A stretch of DNA of 64,000 nucleotides from Lentisphaerae bacterium ADurb.Bin082 (lineage in GTDB: Bacteria; Verrucomicrobiota; Lentisphaeria; Oligosphaerales; Oligosphaeraceae). The notes beneath the pieces are model-generated. The model was given only the letters and a program-made list of their open reading frames with translations, was not told where the DNA came from and did not search any database. Below, in pieces: positions 9,546 through 19,000 of the stretch (positions within the stretch are counted from its first letter, which is position 1; the number at the start of each line of letters is the position of its first letter). The stretch spans positions 117,945 to 181,944 of the forward strand of contig MWEG01000018.1 in the NCBI GenBank assembly GCA_002070945.1, read 5' to 3'. The position numbers were made by a program, and so were the translations under genes.

Positions 9546-11711
9546 TTATTCTTCTATCCACAATGCTGCGCCGCCCGGTGCCAGGATATCGGGACCAGAG
9601 ATTTTTTGCAGGTTCATTCCATGCAGGTCTGGGGTGGCGGCGACTTCGCCGAAGTTGGCGGTGAAGACGTAAGTCTTGTTATCCGCAGTGAATTTCACGG
9701 CGCGGAGCCTGCCTGTCTGCGGAATTAACGCTGTCTGCGGGCTTTTGAGGTCTTTGCGCAGGGCGATGGCGAAGCCGCCGTCGAGGAGTACGGTTCCGGG
9801 CGGAACGCGCTGATGCCCGAGGGTCAGTTTGCCGCAGATTTCCTCGACGTACAGCGAATGCAGCCAAGGCCCGCTGTTTCTCCTGATGACTATAGTGCGG
9901 TCGGCTGGGCGGTGCAGAACCAGGCCGTCCTCGGCTCCGTAGAGTGCAAACACGGCCAGGCGTCCGTCAATGCCGATGCGGTCGCACTGGAGCCGGCGGG
10001 TCTCTTCCTGGCCTGGCATTGGCTCGGTCACGAAAGCGCGGCCGTCCGGCATCTGGTAATAGCGCTTTTGGTTGTTGAAGACGTCGTTGGGGATTTTGAC
10101 GCCATAGCCTTTGATGGCTTTCAAGGTCACCTCGAAGGTCGTCTCGGCGTATTCCAGCACGAGCATGGTGCTTGCATCAGGCAGTGCTGCGACAGCGATA
10201 TGGTGCTTGGCATAATCGTAGGGCACTTCGCCTTCGCCGACCGGCGCGACATCGCGCCAGATCGAAACGCCGGCGTTGAGGAAGCCGCCCGGGAACATCT
10301 CATGGCAGTGGCTGGCGCCTTGGGACAGCATCGGCGTCTGGGTTGACACTAGTTCGCCGTGCAGATTGCCCTGCCATTCCGCCAGGGAGCTGTCTCCTGC
10401 CGGAGCGATGACGCCAGTAGGCCCCTGGCCGCCATGCCAGACAAACGAGCGCACGGCGTTTCCAGAGCGGTCCAGAGTCGCCCCATGAAATTCGTCCTGC
10501 CAGGCGGCCGCGGGATTTTTCGGCGTGTCGGCTTTTGGTTGGGGAAGATCAAACAGCCGTCGCCAGTAGGCTCCGTAGGACAGGCACAGGAAGGCGTCCG
10601 ACTCCAGGCGGGCGAAATAGAAGTAGCTGGTGTCTCGGATGTTGGCCAGGCGTCCGCCATAGTATCCGCCGTCGCCGGTGAAGTCCATGTCCTGCTTGAC
10701 CACCTTCAGCCAGCCGGCCTCGAAGGAGGCCGCGTCTTCGTCGCCGAGGAAGTCTTCTGCGAGCATCCAGCTGGGGATGGCGTAGTCCTGGCAGTAGGTG
10801 TAGCGGGCTCGGGTGTCGCCGCCAATGCGGAGCAGACGGCCATCGGCAAAGGTGCAGGTCTTGACTAGGTTCCAGACTTCGCGCACGTGCCAGTACAATT
10901 CCGGCGGCGGGGTGAGGCCGCGCTGCTTGTAGAAGAAGTGCAGCATAGCCAGGTTGGACAGGCAGATGACCATGTAGCCGACATTGAGGTAGCCGTGATG
11001 GTCAAGCGACCAGTTGGGGGTGAAGTTGAAGCCGACATGCCATTGCCGCACTGGCTTGCCGTTGAACATGGTTTCGCAGGCCGCGTCCATTGGATAGGAC
11101 AGCCCGTTCAGCAGCAATTGGGTGGCCTTGTCAAGGTATTCCTGGGCGCGGGGCGCGTCGGGGTACTCAAGAGCGGTGCGGAGCAGGACGCCGCCATTCC
11201 AGATATTTGCTTCGGGCCTGTTTTTGCCTTCCGCGCCGACCATGCCGGCGACGACTTCGTACTGGTCAAGGCGCCAGTCGCTTTCGGAAATCATCATGCG
11301 TCGGAGTGCGTCTTCGTCTTCGTCGGTCAGATAGTCGCGGATGGCGTCTACGCCGTGGGCCATGCGTTCAACGCCGAGTACGCTGATCCAATGATGGCCC
11401 CATTGCTTGCCGTCGCTGGCCTTTTCTGTGCCGGTGGCGTGGGTGGCCAGAGCGTAGCGCAGCAGGTCAAGGGCCGTGTCGATGATCTCTTGCCGGGAAA
11501 TTGGCAGCGTTGCTTCCGGCAGTTCCGGCGACGTGCCCAGGACGGCTAACGCCGCGAACACGTTCATGTTGCTCTGGGTCGGCCAGTGCAGGGATTCGCC
11601 AGTGCCATAATAGCGCAGACGAGGATTGTACTGGGAACGGCGAATGAACTGCGGCATGACGTTGAGCCAGGGCGTCATCAGGTCAAGGTAGCTCTTTTCA
11701 TTCAGGGACAT
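9546..11711 (-). CDS. large (alpha/alpha) toroid protein, heparinase/polysaccharide-lyase-like candidate
   Basis: 721 residues, no signal peptide. The first 380 residues are helical with many aromatics and Asn/Trp pairs (ANIWNGGVLLRTALEYP, NFTPNWSLDHHGYLNVGYM), as in alpha/alpha-toroid lyases; the remainder is beta-rich (SHCHEMFPGGFLNAG, ending GAALWIEE), as in the heparinase II/III or PL8-type beta-sandwich. The His/Tyr-rich SLDHHGYLNVGY could be the active site. No family assignment is certain. The start has a good Shine-Dalgarno (GGAGGA) and overlaps the end of the methylthiotransferase gene by 10 bp, so it is the third gene of the rpoN-mtaB operon although its role seems unrelated. Confidence 0.5.
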   Translation of the reverse strand: MSLNEKSYLDLMTPWLNVMPQFIRRSQYNPRLRYYGTGESLHWPTQSNMNVFAALAVLGTSPELPEATLPISRQEIIDTALDLLRYALATHATGTEKASDGKQWGHHWISVLGVERMAHGVDAIRDYLTDEDEDALRRMMISESDWRLDQYEVVAGMVGAEGKNRPEANIWNGGVLLRTALEYPDAPRAQEYLDKATQLLLNGLSYPMDAACETMFNGKPVRQWHVGFNFTPNWSLDHHGYLNVGYMVICLSNLAMLHFFYKQRGLTPPPELYWHVREVWNLVKTCTFADGRLLRIGGDTRARYTYCQDYAIPSWMLAEDFLGDEDAASFEAGWLKVVKQDMDFTGDGGYYGGRLANIRDTSYFYFARLESDAFLCLSYGAYWRRLFDLPQPKADTPKNPAAAWQDEFHGATLDRSGNAVRSFVWHGGQGPTGVIAPAGDSSLAEWQGNLHGELVSTQTPMLSQGASHCHEMFPGGFLNAGVSIWRDVAPVGEGEVPYDYAKHHIAVAALPDASTMLVLEYAETTFEVTLKAIKGYGVKIPNDVFNNQKRYYQMPDGRAFVTEPMPGQEETRRLQCDRIGIDGRLAVFALYGAEDGLVLHRPADRTIVIRRNSGPWLHSLYVEEICGKLTLGHQRVPPGTVLLDGGFAIALRKDLKSPQTALIPQTGRLRAVKFTADNKTYVFTANFGEVAATPDLHGMNLQKISGPDILAPGGAALWIEE

Positions 11712-13036
11712 GGCTTTCCTCCGCGTGAAGGCGCTTGGTTAGATGCCGGCTGGGAAACGACTCGTCCCAGGACTTCACGGTTGCCGGCAGCGGCGGTGAT
11801 CGCGACCTCGACTAAGGTGTTGGCCGGCAGCCCAGCCGGCGGTTCGAGGCGCACCTGTAAATAGTTGTCAGACCAGCCAGAATCGACAGACTCCAGCAGG
11901 ACGGTGGCCGCCTGGCCGATTTGACTGGCTGCAAAAGCCTCGGCCTTGGCAGCGGCGACGGCCAGCAGCGTCTCGGAACGGCGCTTGACCAGCCGGGACG
12001 GCGGCCGACCCGGAAGACTCGCCGCTACCGTCCCTGGCCGCGGTGAATAACTGAAAACATGCAGCAGACCAAATGGCAGGCTGGACAGAAAATCATGGCA
12101 GCTCGCAAAGGACGCATCGGTTTCACCAGGAAAACCGACGATTACATCAGCGCCTAAGCACAAACCGTCAATCCGAGTCAAGGCCATCTCAGCTAAGCGG
12201 CGATAGTCGGCCGTGCAATAATGGCGCCTCATGGAGTGTAGTATACTATCTTCGCCGTATTGCAGAGGAAGGTGCAGGAACCGGCAGATTCGCTGGTCTT
12301 CGGCCATGACATCGATGACGCGCTCTAGGACTGGCCCTGGCTCAGCCGAGCTGAGGCGAATGCGGAAATCGCCCTTCAGGCTCAAGAGTCGGCGCAGGAG
12401 TCCGGCTAGATCAAGGCCTTGGTTGTAATAGGTGGTGAGATTGACGCCGCTGAGGACCAGTTCGTGGTAGCCGTTGTCAAGCAGGGCTTGGGCTTCGCGC
12501 AGCACGTCGTCAGCATCGCGGGACCTGGCTCGGCCTCGTGTATAGGGGACTATGCAGTACGAGCAGAAGAAATCGCATCCGTCCTGGACTTTGAGGTTGG
12601 CTCGGGTTCGTTCGCCGAAGAAGCCGACGCCCGGAATGGTGAACCCGTCTTGCGGTTCGCCAGGGTCGATGCAGACAAGCCCTTGGCCGGGCTGGAGAAG
12701 CGCTGGCAGCAGGGCGCTGAGCGGCGCAGGCGGTGGATTTGGCACGATTAGGTCGGGGCCGTCTTCCATGGCCTCCCAGGCTTCGCGGTCGACCGTCACG
12801 CCGCAGCCGATGACGACGAGGAAGGCTGCTGGCCAGCGACGGCGGGCGGCGCGCACGGCCTGCCGGGTTTTCTGGGCGGCAACGGAGGTGACGGCGCAGC
12901 TGTTGATGACGAGCAAGTCAGCCGGTGCGCCCCAAGGCGCCAGCGTATAGCCATGACTGGCCAAATCAGCGGCTGCCAAGCCGGTTTCAGCTTGGTTCAG
13001 ACGGCAGCCTAAAGTGTAAAATGCGACGTTGGGCAT
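11702..13036 (-). CDS. mtaB: tRNA t6A37 methylthiotransferase (MtaB family)
   Basis: Converts N6-threonylcarbamoyladenosine-37 in tRNA to the 2-methylthio form. The 444-residue protein has the three domains of methylthiotransferases: an N-terminal UPF0004 domain with cluster-binding Cys11, Cys47 and Cys78, a radical SAM core with CDFFCSYC (Cys154, Cys158, Cys161), and a C-terminal TRAM-like segment (about 380-435). The opening FYTLGCRLNQAET is diagnostic of the MtaB/YqeV branch rather than MiaB (which usually has TYGCQMN). It starts 11 bp after the end of rpoN and is surely co-transcribed with it. Confidence 0.9.
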   Translation of the reverse strand: MPNVAFYTLGCRLNQAETGLAAADLASHGYTLAPWGAPADLLVINSCAVTSVAAQKTRQAVRAARRRWPAAFLVVIGCGVTVDREAWEAMEDGPDLIVPNPPPAPLSALLPALLQPGQGLVCIDPGEPQDGFTIPGVGFFGERTRANLKVQDGCDFFCSYCIVPYTRGRARSRDADDVLREAQALLDNGYHELVLSGVNLTTYYNQGLDLAGLLRRLLSLKGDFRIRLSSAEPGPVLERVIDVMAEDQRICRFLHLPLQYGEDSILHSMRRHYCTADYRRLAEMALTRIDGLCLGADVIVGFPGETDASFASCHDFLSSLPFGLLHVFSYSPRPGTVAASLPGRPPSRLVKRRSETLLAVAAAKAEAFAASQIGQAATVLLESVDSGWSDNYLQVRLEPPAGLPANTLVEVAITAAAGNREVLGRVVSQPASNQAPSRGGKPCP

Positions 13037-13047
13037 CGGCGGATGTC

Positions 13048-14508
13048 TTAATGCTGTCGACGCAGGCTGGCAGCAGGGATGTTTTCCTCGTCACGGTATT
13101 TGGCAACAGTGCGCCGGGCAATTTGAAGCCCGTCCTGAGCGAGTAGATCGACGATTTTTTGGTCGGACAAGGGCTTGTTCGGCGGCTCCTGCTCAATATA
13201 AGACAGGATTTTCAGCTTGACGGCGCGGCTGGACAGGGCCTCGCCGTCCTCGCTTTCATAGCCGGTCGAGAAGAAGTGCTTGAAGCCGAATATGCCATGC
13301 GGCGTTTGTACGTATTTGTTGGCGATGGCTCGGCTGACCGTGGTCTCATGCAGCCCCAGGCTGTCTGCGATCTGGGCGATGTTCAGCGGCCGCAGCTGGG
13401 TGGTGCCGTGTTCCAGAAAGTCACGCTGCTGGATGACGAGTTCTTCCGCGATCCGTTCAATAGTGCTTTGCCGGAGGCCGACTGAGCGGATCAGCTGCCG
13501 GCCGTCGTGGATGTATTTCCGGATGCACTGCCGGTCTGATGTGGACAGGCTGGCGTCGTCTTGCAATTTCTCATAGCGAGGTGAGATGCGCAGCCGCGGC
13601 AGGTGATCCTGGTTGCGGCGGACGATCCATTCGCCGTCAGGACCGCGCTCAATGAAGACTTCGGGAATCACTTCCTGCGCTGCAACCGAGGCGATGGAGT
13701 GGCCAGGCTTGGGATCAAGAGACCGAATCCGGAGTGCGGCCTCCTGGATTTCATCCATGTCAGCGTCAAGCTCCTTAGCGATTTTCGGGATGCGGTTGCG
13801 GGCCAGGTCCTCTAAATGTGAGTCGACGATTTCCCAGGCCAGGCTGCCGCGTTCCCGCGACCTTTCCAGCTGGGCCAGGAGGCATTCCCGCAGGGTGCGT
13901 GCAGCCAGGCCGGCCGGCTCCAGGCGCCGGATGATCGCTGTCGCCTTTTCGGCGCAATCGAGGTCAACGTCAGCGCCGCGGGCGATTTCCTCGTTGCTGG
14001 CTTGCAGGTAGCCGCGCTCGTCGAGATTGCCCAGCACTTCCAGGCAGGCGCGATAGAGTGGATTTTCGGTTCCGACGCCTGGCAACAAGTCACGGATTTG
14101 CTCTAAGAGCTGGTCTTGCAGGGAGGCTTCCTCGGTCAGTGAAGCCATAAGCCGGGCGTGGCGTTCTTGCTGGTCGGCTTCGCGGACTGGGTTGGGCAAA
14201 TATTCATCGAGGGGCGCGTCATCCCAGGCGGCTTCGCGGACTGCATCGACTAGGTTCTCGTCATATTCGGCCAGCTGGGCGGCGCGGTCATCCTCGCCCG
14301 ACCCCTTGGCCAGGCTGTCTTCGATCGGGTTGCCGATCAGTTCTTCGCGACCCAGCCCTTCCAGCTCCAGGGCGGGATTTTGCAGCAGCTCGGCGGAGAG
14401 CGTCACTTCCAGCTCTTGGGTCGTGGCTTGCAGAATCTTCAGCGACTGCAGCATCTGCGGCGCCAAGGTCTGTTCCAGCCGAGTCGTGATGTTCTGTTGC
14501 AATTCCAT
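13048..14508 (-). CDS. rpoN: RNA polymerase sigma-54 factor
   Basis: Start at ATG 14508 gives MELQQNITTRLEQTLAPQML, the standard RpoN opening, with the Gln/Leu-rich activator-interacting region I (1-45). An acidic region II follows, then the core-binding domain and the C-terminal DNA-binding domain. The RpoN box is intact near the end (ARRTVAKYRDEENIP). 486 residues is the usual length. The frame continues upstream to an ATG at 14595, but that extension (MSAPCHLPEF) has no family counterpart. First gene of the operon with mtaB and the toroid protein. No enhancer-binding activator gene is in this window. Confidence 0.95.
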   Translation of the reverse strand: MELQQNITTRLEQTLAPQMLQSLKILQATTQELEVTLSAELLQNPALELEGLGREELIGNPIEDSLAKGSGEDDRAAQLAEYDENLVDAVREAAWDDAPLDEYLPNPVREADQQERHARLMASLTEEASLQDQLLEQIRDLLPGVGTENPLYRACLEVLGNLDERGYLQASNEEIARGADVDLDCAEKATAIIRRLEPAGLAARTLRECLLAQLERSRERGSLAWEIVDSHLEDLARNRIPKIAKELDADMDEIQEAALRIRSLDPKPGHSIASVAAQEVIPEVFIERGPDGEWIVRRNQDHLPRLRISPRYEKLQDDASLSTSDRQCIRKYIHDGRQLIRSVGLRQSTIERIAEELVIQQRDFLEHGTTQLRPLNIAQIADSLGLHETTVSRAIANKYVQTPHGIFGFKHFFSTGYESEDGEALSSRAVKLKILSYIEQEPPNKPLSDQKIVDLLAQDGLQIARRTVAKYRDEENIPAASLRRQH

Positions 14509-14703
14509 CGCGGCGTTGGTCAGGGGATGAACAACTGGAGACCAATGAAATAGCGGACTCCAGGAAAATTCAGGGAGGTGGCAGGGCGCGGACAACGCAG
14601 GCGCCGCAGACAGCGTCAGCTGCGGCTGCGCTCATGCCTTGCGAGCTTGCCGTCGTTTGCCATGAATACGGCTTTTCTGCTGCGATGTCGGCTGCGCTTT
14701 GTC

Positions 14704-15864
14704 TTACAAGACTTGTTTTGCCGCCCGGCGCAGGTTTTCAATCAGTTTGCTGGTGTCGTCCTCGGAGCGGTCAGGATGCGTGCCGACCATAATAGCCCGA
14801 TTGAGAATTTCCAGGGAGTGGGCGCATTGGTCTTTAGTCAGATCGCGGCGGCACTCGGCGTTTTCCTTGAGATTGTATGGATTCAAGGCCGGGTGGTGTG
14901 CGCCTTGCTTGGCGAAGATGGGGTCCCATTCCGTGTAGACATGCCGCCCGGTCTTGCCCGCAATCGTGCAGGATTGGATTTTCTGGAACTCCAGGGCGTG
15001 TTCTGCCGAGGGCAGCAGGAAGCCGACGTGGGTGCCGCATTCGTAGTCAAGGCTGTTGGCCTTGAGCGGCTTCAGGCCGGAGTCAGCCGTCTCGGCCAGG
15101 ATGCGTTTTTTCTGGGTGCGCATCTTGGTGATCATGTCATCAATGCGGTCGAGCTGGCAGTTCATGATGGCGCCCTCGATTTCCGACGCCCGTGCGCCGC
15201 TGCTGACAAACGGCGTCCCATTGGCTTGGCGACCATCCCAATAGAACCGGCAGCAGTCGATCATGCATCCCATCCGGATCACGGCCTCGTCGCAGCTAGT
15301 GACTACTGCGCCGCCTTCGCCGCACGTCATGTTCTTATAGTAGTTGAAGCTGAAGGCGCCGGCGTCGCCGATGCTTCCGAGTTTGCGGCCGCGGTAGCCG
15401 CCGCCCACGCCTTGGCAGGCGTCTTCAATGACTTTAAGATTGTGCCGTTTGGCCATCGCCGTCAAAGCGTCCATGTCAGCGGGCATGCCCCACATGTGAA
15501 CCGGCAGCAACGCCTTGGTGTGCGGCCTGATAGCCGCCTCCGCCGCTGCTGGCGACATGGTCAGCGATTCGTCAATATCAATCACCACTGGTATGGCGCC
15601 GGCAGCCAGAACCGCAATCGCCGAGGCGATGTAGGTGCAGGCCGGAACCAGGACTTCATCTCCAGGGCCGATGTTCTGGCTGACCAGGGCCGCTGCCAGG
15701 GACGTTGTGCCGCTGGAGGTCATCAGGACGTGCTTCACCCCGAGATATTGCGCATAGCGTGCCTCAAAATTGGCGCAGGCGCCGCCGGAGCCGTAGCGGA
15801 ACACCTTGCCGCTGAACAGAACATCGCCAATAGCATCCAGCTCTTTTTGTCCGATTTTGTACAT
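14704..15864 (-). CDS. DegT/DnrJ/EryC1/StrS family sugar aminotransferase
   Basis: PLP-dependent fold-type I enzyme of 386 residues. The SSGTTSLAAAL loop (50-60), DACQG (148-152) and the PLP Lys177 in FSFNYYKNMTCGEGGA are all in place. Members transaminate keto-sugar nucleotides for surface glycans or secondary metabolites, with a minority acting on other substrates; the substrate is not readable. A good promoter lies about 100 bp upstream, and the gene stands alone between rpoN and the helicase. The glycan genes at 20-25 kb suggest a cell-surface polysaccharide role, but they are separated from it by the helicase. Confidence 0.88.
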   Translation of the reverse strand: MYKIGQKELDAIGDVLFSGKVFRYGSGGACANFEARYAQYLGVKHVLMTSSGTTSLAAALVSQNIGPGDEVLVPACTYIASAIAVLAAGAIPVVIDIDESLTMSPAAAEAAIRPHTKALLPVHMWGMPADMDALTAMAKRHNLKVIEDACQGVGGGYRGRKLGSIGDAGAFSFNYYKNMTCGEGGAVVTSCDEAVIRMGCMIDCCRFYWDGRQANGTPFVSSGARASEIEGAIMNCQLDRIDDMITKMRTQKKRILAETADSGLKPLKANSLDYECGTHVGFLLPSAEHALEFQKIQSCTIAGKTGRHVYTEWDPIFAKQGAHHPALNPYNLKENAECRRDLTKDQCAHSLEILNRAIMVGTHPDRSEDDTSKLIENLRRAAKQVL

Positions 15865-15966
15865 GGTGGTTTTTCTCCAGTCTGGTAGGTGGCCGCCGGC
15901 CGTCGGCGAGAAGAGCCTGGGGTCAGGCGTCGGCGTCAGGCCGCGAACAGGTTCTTTTCTCTAATT

Positions 15967-15994
15967 AGTATACAATCTCCAGCCTGCTTTGCAA
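15967..15994 (-). promoter_or_regulatory. sigma-70-type promoter of the DegT aminotransferase gene
   Basis: On the minus strand, TTGCAA (15989-15994) and TATACT (15967-15972) are 16 bp apart. It lies in the AT-richer part of the intergenic region, giving a leader of about 100 nt. Confidence 0.55.
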
Positions 15995-16024
15995 TCTTTG
16001 CGGCTGGCATTCCTGGGTGTCATT

Positions 16025-19000
16025 TCATGGTTCTGAGATCAGTTTGAGCAATTCGTCGGCTGAGACCGCGCTTGGTGCGTCATGGTCCGCCAGCAGCTGT
16101 TCGGCTAAACGGCGTTTTTTTTGGTGCAGGTCCAGGATTTTCGTTTCGATGGTATTTTGGCTGACCAGCCGATAGATGGTCACGGGCTTGGTTTGGCCGA
16201 GTCGATGCGCTCGGTCCGAAGCCTGGTTCTCCACGGCTGGGTTCCACCAGGGATCAAGGTGGATCACATAATTGGCGGCCGTGAGATTCAGGCCGAGTCC
16301 GCCTGCCCGGAGACTGATTAGAAACACATCACGCTCTCCGCGCTGGAAGGCCGCGACCGCCTCCGCCCGCTCCTTGGCCGGCGTTGAGCCGTCCAAGTAA
16401 TGGTAGCTCACCCTGCGTTCTTCCAAGATTGGCCGGATGAGTTCGAGATGACGAACGAATTGGCTGAATACCAATACCTTATGGCCATTTTTCAGGAGTT
16501 CGTCCAAAAGTTCTGCAAACGCTTTTTGCTTTGAGCTGTCCAGGGTTGATTCGGCTCGCACCAGCTGCGGATTGCAGACTGCCAGGCGGAGTTTCATGAT
16601 GGCGCCCAGGACATGGAAGCGCAGCTGAGCCGGATTTTGGCGTCGCAGCGCGCTCAGCTCGCTGACCAGGTCCCGACGCAGCGCTTCATAAAAGGCCCTT
16701 TCCTCTTCGGACAATTCGACCAGCAGCGAAATCTCTGTCTTGGCTGGCAGTTCCCGCAGCACTTGCGCCTTAGTTCTGCGCAGCAGAAACGGGCTGATTA
16801 GCGCATTCAGCTGAGAAGAAGCGGCCTGGCTGCCCTCGCGCTCGATCGGCGTCGCAAAACGCCTCTGAAAATGCCGCCTGGAACCGAGCAAGCCGGGATT
16901 GATGAAGTGAAAAATGCTCCAGAGTTCGTCGAGGTTGTTTTCGATGGGTGTGCCTGTCGTCGCCAGCCGGAAGTCGGCGTCGAGCTTCAAGGCCGCCTGC
17001 GAGCGCTTGGCGTTGAAATTCTTGATGGCCTGGGCTTCATCGAGGACAGCGACTCGCCAATGGATTTCAGCGACGGTTTTTTCTTCGCTCTGCAACAGCC
17101 CGTAGCTGCTGATCATGACTTTGCCGGGGCCCATGTTGGCGAGGACTTCCTGCCGGTCGCCTGGCCCGAAGAGAACGACTTCGAGGCTGGGCGCGAAGCG
17201 TTCGATTTCCAAGCGCCAGTTTGCACAGACTGAGGTCGGCGCGATGACGAGCGCTGGGCCTTCCGCAGTCTTGGCAAGGATGAGGGCGATGGCTTGGATG
17301 GTTTTGCCCAGGCCCATGTCATCGGCGAGGCAGGCTCCTGCGCCCCAGGCGTCGATCCGTGACATCCAGGCGTAGCCGTCGTACTGATAGGCTCGCAGGG
17401 TTGCTCGCAAGCCGCTGGGGATTTCGGGCTGCAAGTTTTGGGCACGGTCAATGGCTTGCAGTCGTTCCAGCCATTCTGGGGCATGGCGCAGGTCGCCGGC
17501 TTCGCTCAGGAGGCGGTCGGTCAGTGGCAAGGTGAACAAGTGGAAACGTGCATCCTGGTCACGCAGGTCGCTGATGGTGGCGATTTCTTGCAAGCGTCGT
17601 CGGAATGAATCCGTCAAACAGACAATTTGGCCGTCATCGAGTTGCAGGAAGCGGGAATTGCCATTGTCGCGGGCGGAGCGCAATAATTCCTGGAAAGTGA
17701 CGGTGAGCTGCTCGTTGACTTGCACTTCGCCGGTGACAGAAAACCAATCGCCCTGGCGGCGGGTCTGCAGCTGGACATCGCTGAAGCTGATGGGGCGCGT
17801 CATCCGGATGGGAGCGCTTTGCGGCCATTCGACCTGGCAATTTTCGCCAAGAGCTTGGACTTGCAGCAGGAATTCATAGCACGTCTCTGGTTCTGGCAGG
17901 CGCCACTGCCAGGTGCCGCTGTCGTGGCCGGCCAGCGCTGGGCAGGCGTTTACGACCGTCTCGGCAGTCTGCTCTTCAAGGGCTGGGTTGCGGACGGTGC
18001 GCACGATCCCGCCAGGTGTCGGCTGCAAGAATTCACGAGGACCCTGGCCAGGCGGAAAAGGGTGCGGATGACCAGCGAACGGTCGCAAAACAAGGTCGAT
18101 GACAAGGCCGCGCTCGCTGGGCGTGAGACGGAAAACCGGCTGGCTCGGGGCAGATGCGCCAACGACGCCGAGAAAATCGAGGGCAATGTCCGAAAGCATG
18201 GCGAATTGCTGGCTCAATTCCAGCAACACCGCCTTTGCCACTGTCAGGGCAGTAGGCGGCAACGTGACGCCGTGGCCGAGGTGCGCTGCCACGGCCTGGG
18301 CTTGTTGCGAGAAGGAATACAGCGCGATCGTGTTATCCGGCTCATGTCGGGCCGTCAGCCCGTGACCAGGCGTGAGCAGCGGACGCATGGTCACGGTGAC
18401 GCCGCCTTCTCCCCCGTCCAGGAGCTGGCACCATGGCTGGGCTGGGACAATCGCGGTGGGCGTCGGCGCAGTGCCTGTGCCGTCATCCCAAAAGAGGTTG
18501 GCGTGGCCGGTCAAGGCCTTGATGGCCCGGGCGGCGCTGTCTGGCGAAAATGCCTTGCCGTCAAGGCGGTTTTCTAAGATAGCCAGGGCGAGCATGTCCT
18601 GGGCAGTGATGTGTTCTGGCCAGTCCGGAACTGCGGCCCTGGTTCGGAACGGCCTGGCTTTGCCCCATTTGCCGCTTTTGCCGAGCCGTTGTTCCATGGG
18701 CACAGGCACGACCTGGCCGTCCTCGCCTGGCTGTAAATGCCATACGAGCCGGTTGTCCGTGTCCTTCGTCGATGTAGCGAGAATTTCTTGCAGTTCAGCC
18801 AGCGTGTCAAGCCAGGGATGACAGACGGCGACGCAATCAATCAGGGTGTGCTGGCCGACGTTGGCGGCAGGGGTTCCGCTGGCCAGGCGTCGTGCCATTT
18901 CGCGGCAGGCCTCAGCCACGGCATCGTAGGCGCCGTTTTCAGCCATGATGGTCACGCGCCGCAGCTGTTCCCGCAGCGTTGGCGCAGGGCAGTCTTGCAG

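Noticed and set aside
10887..11549. 220-codon plus-strand open frame
   Set aside because: Antisense to the toroid protein gene; no protein motif and no start signal.
14578..15888. 436-codon plus-strand open frame
   Set aside because: Lies antisense to the DegT aminotransferase gene, no ribosome site, and its composition is that expected of the complement of a GC-rich gene.
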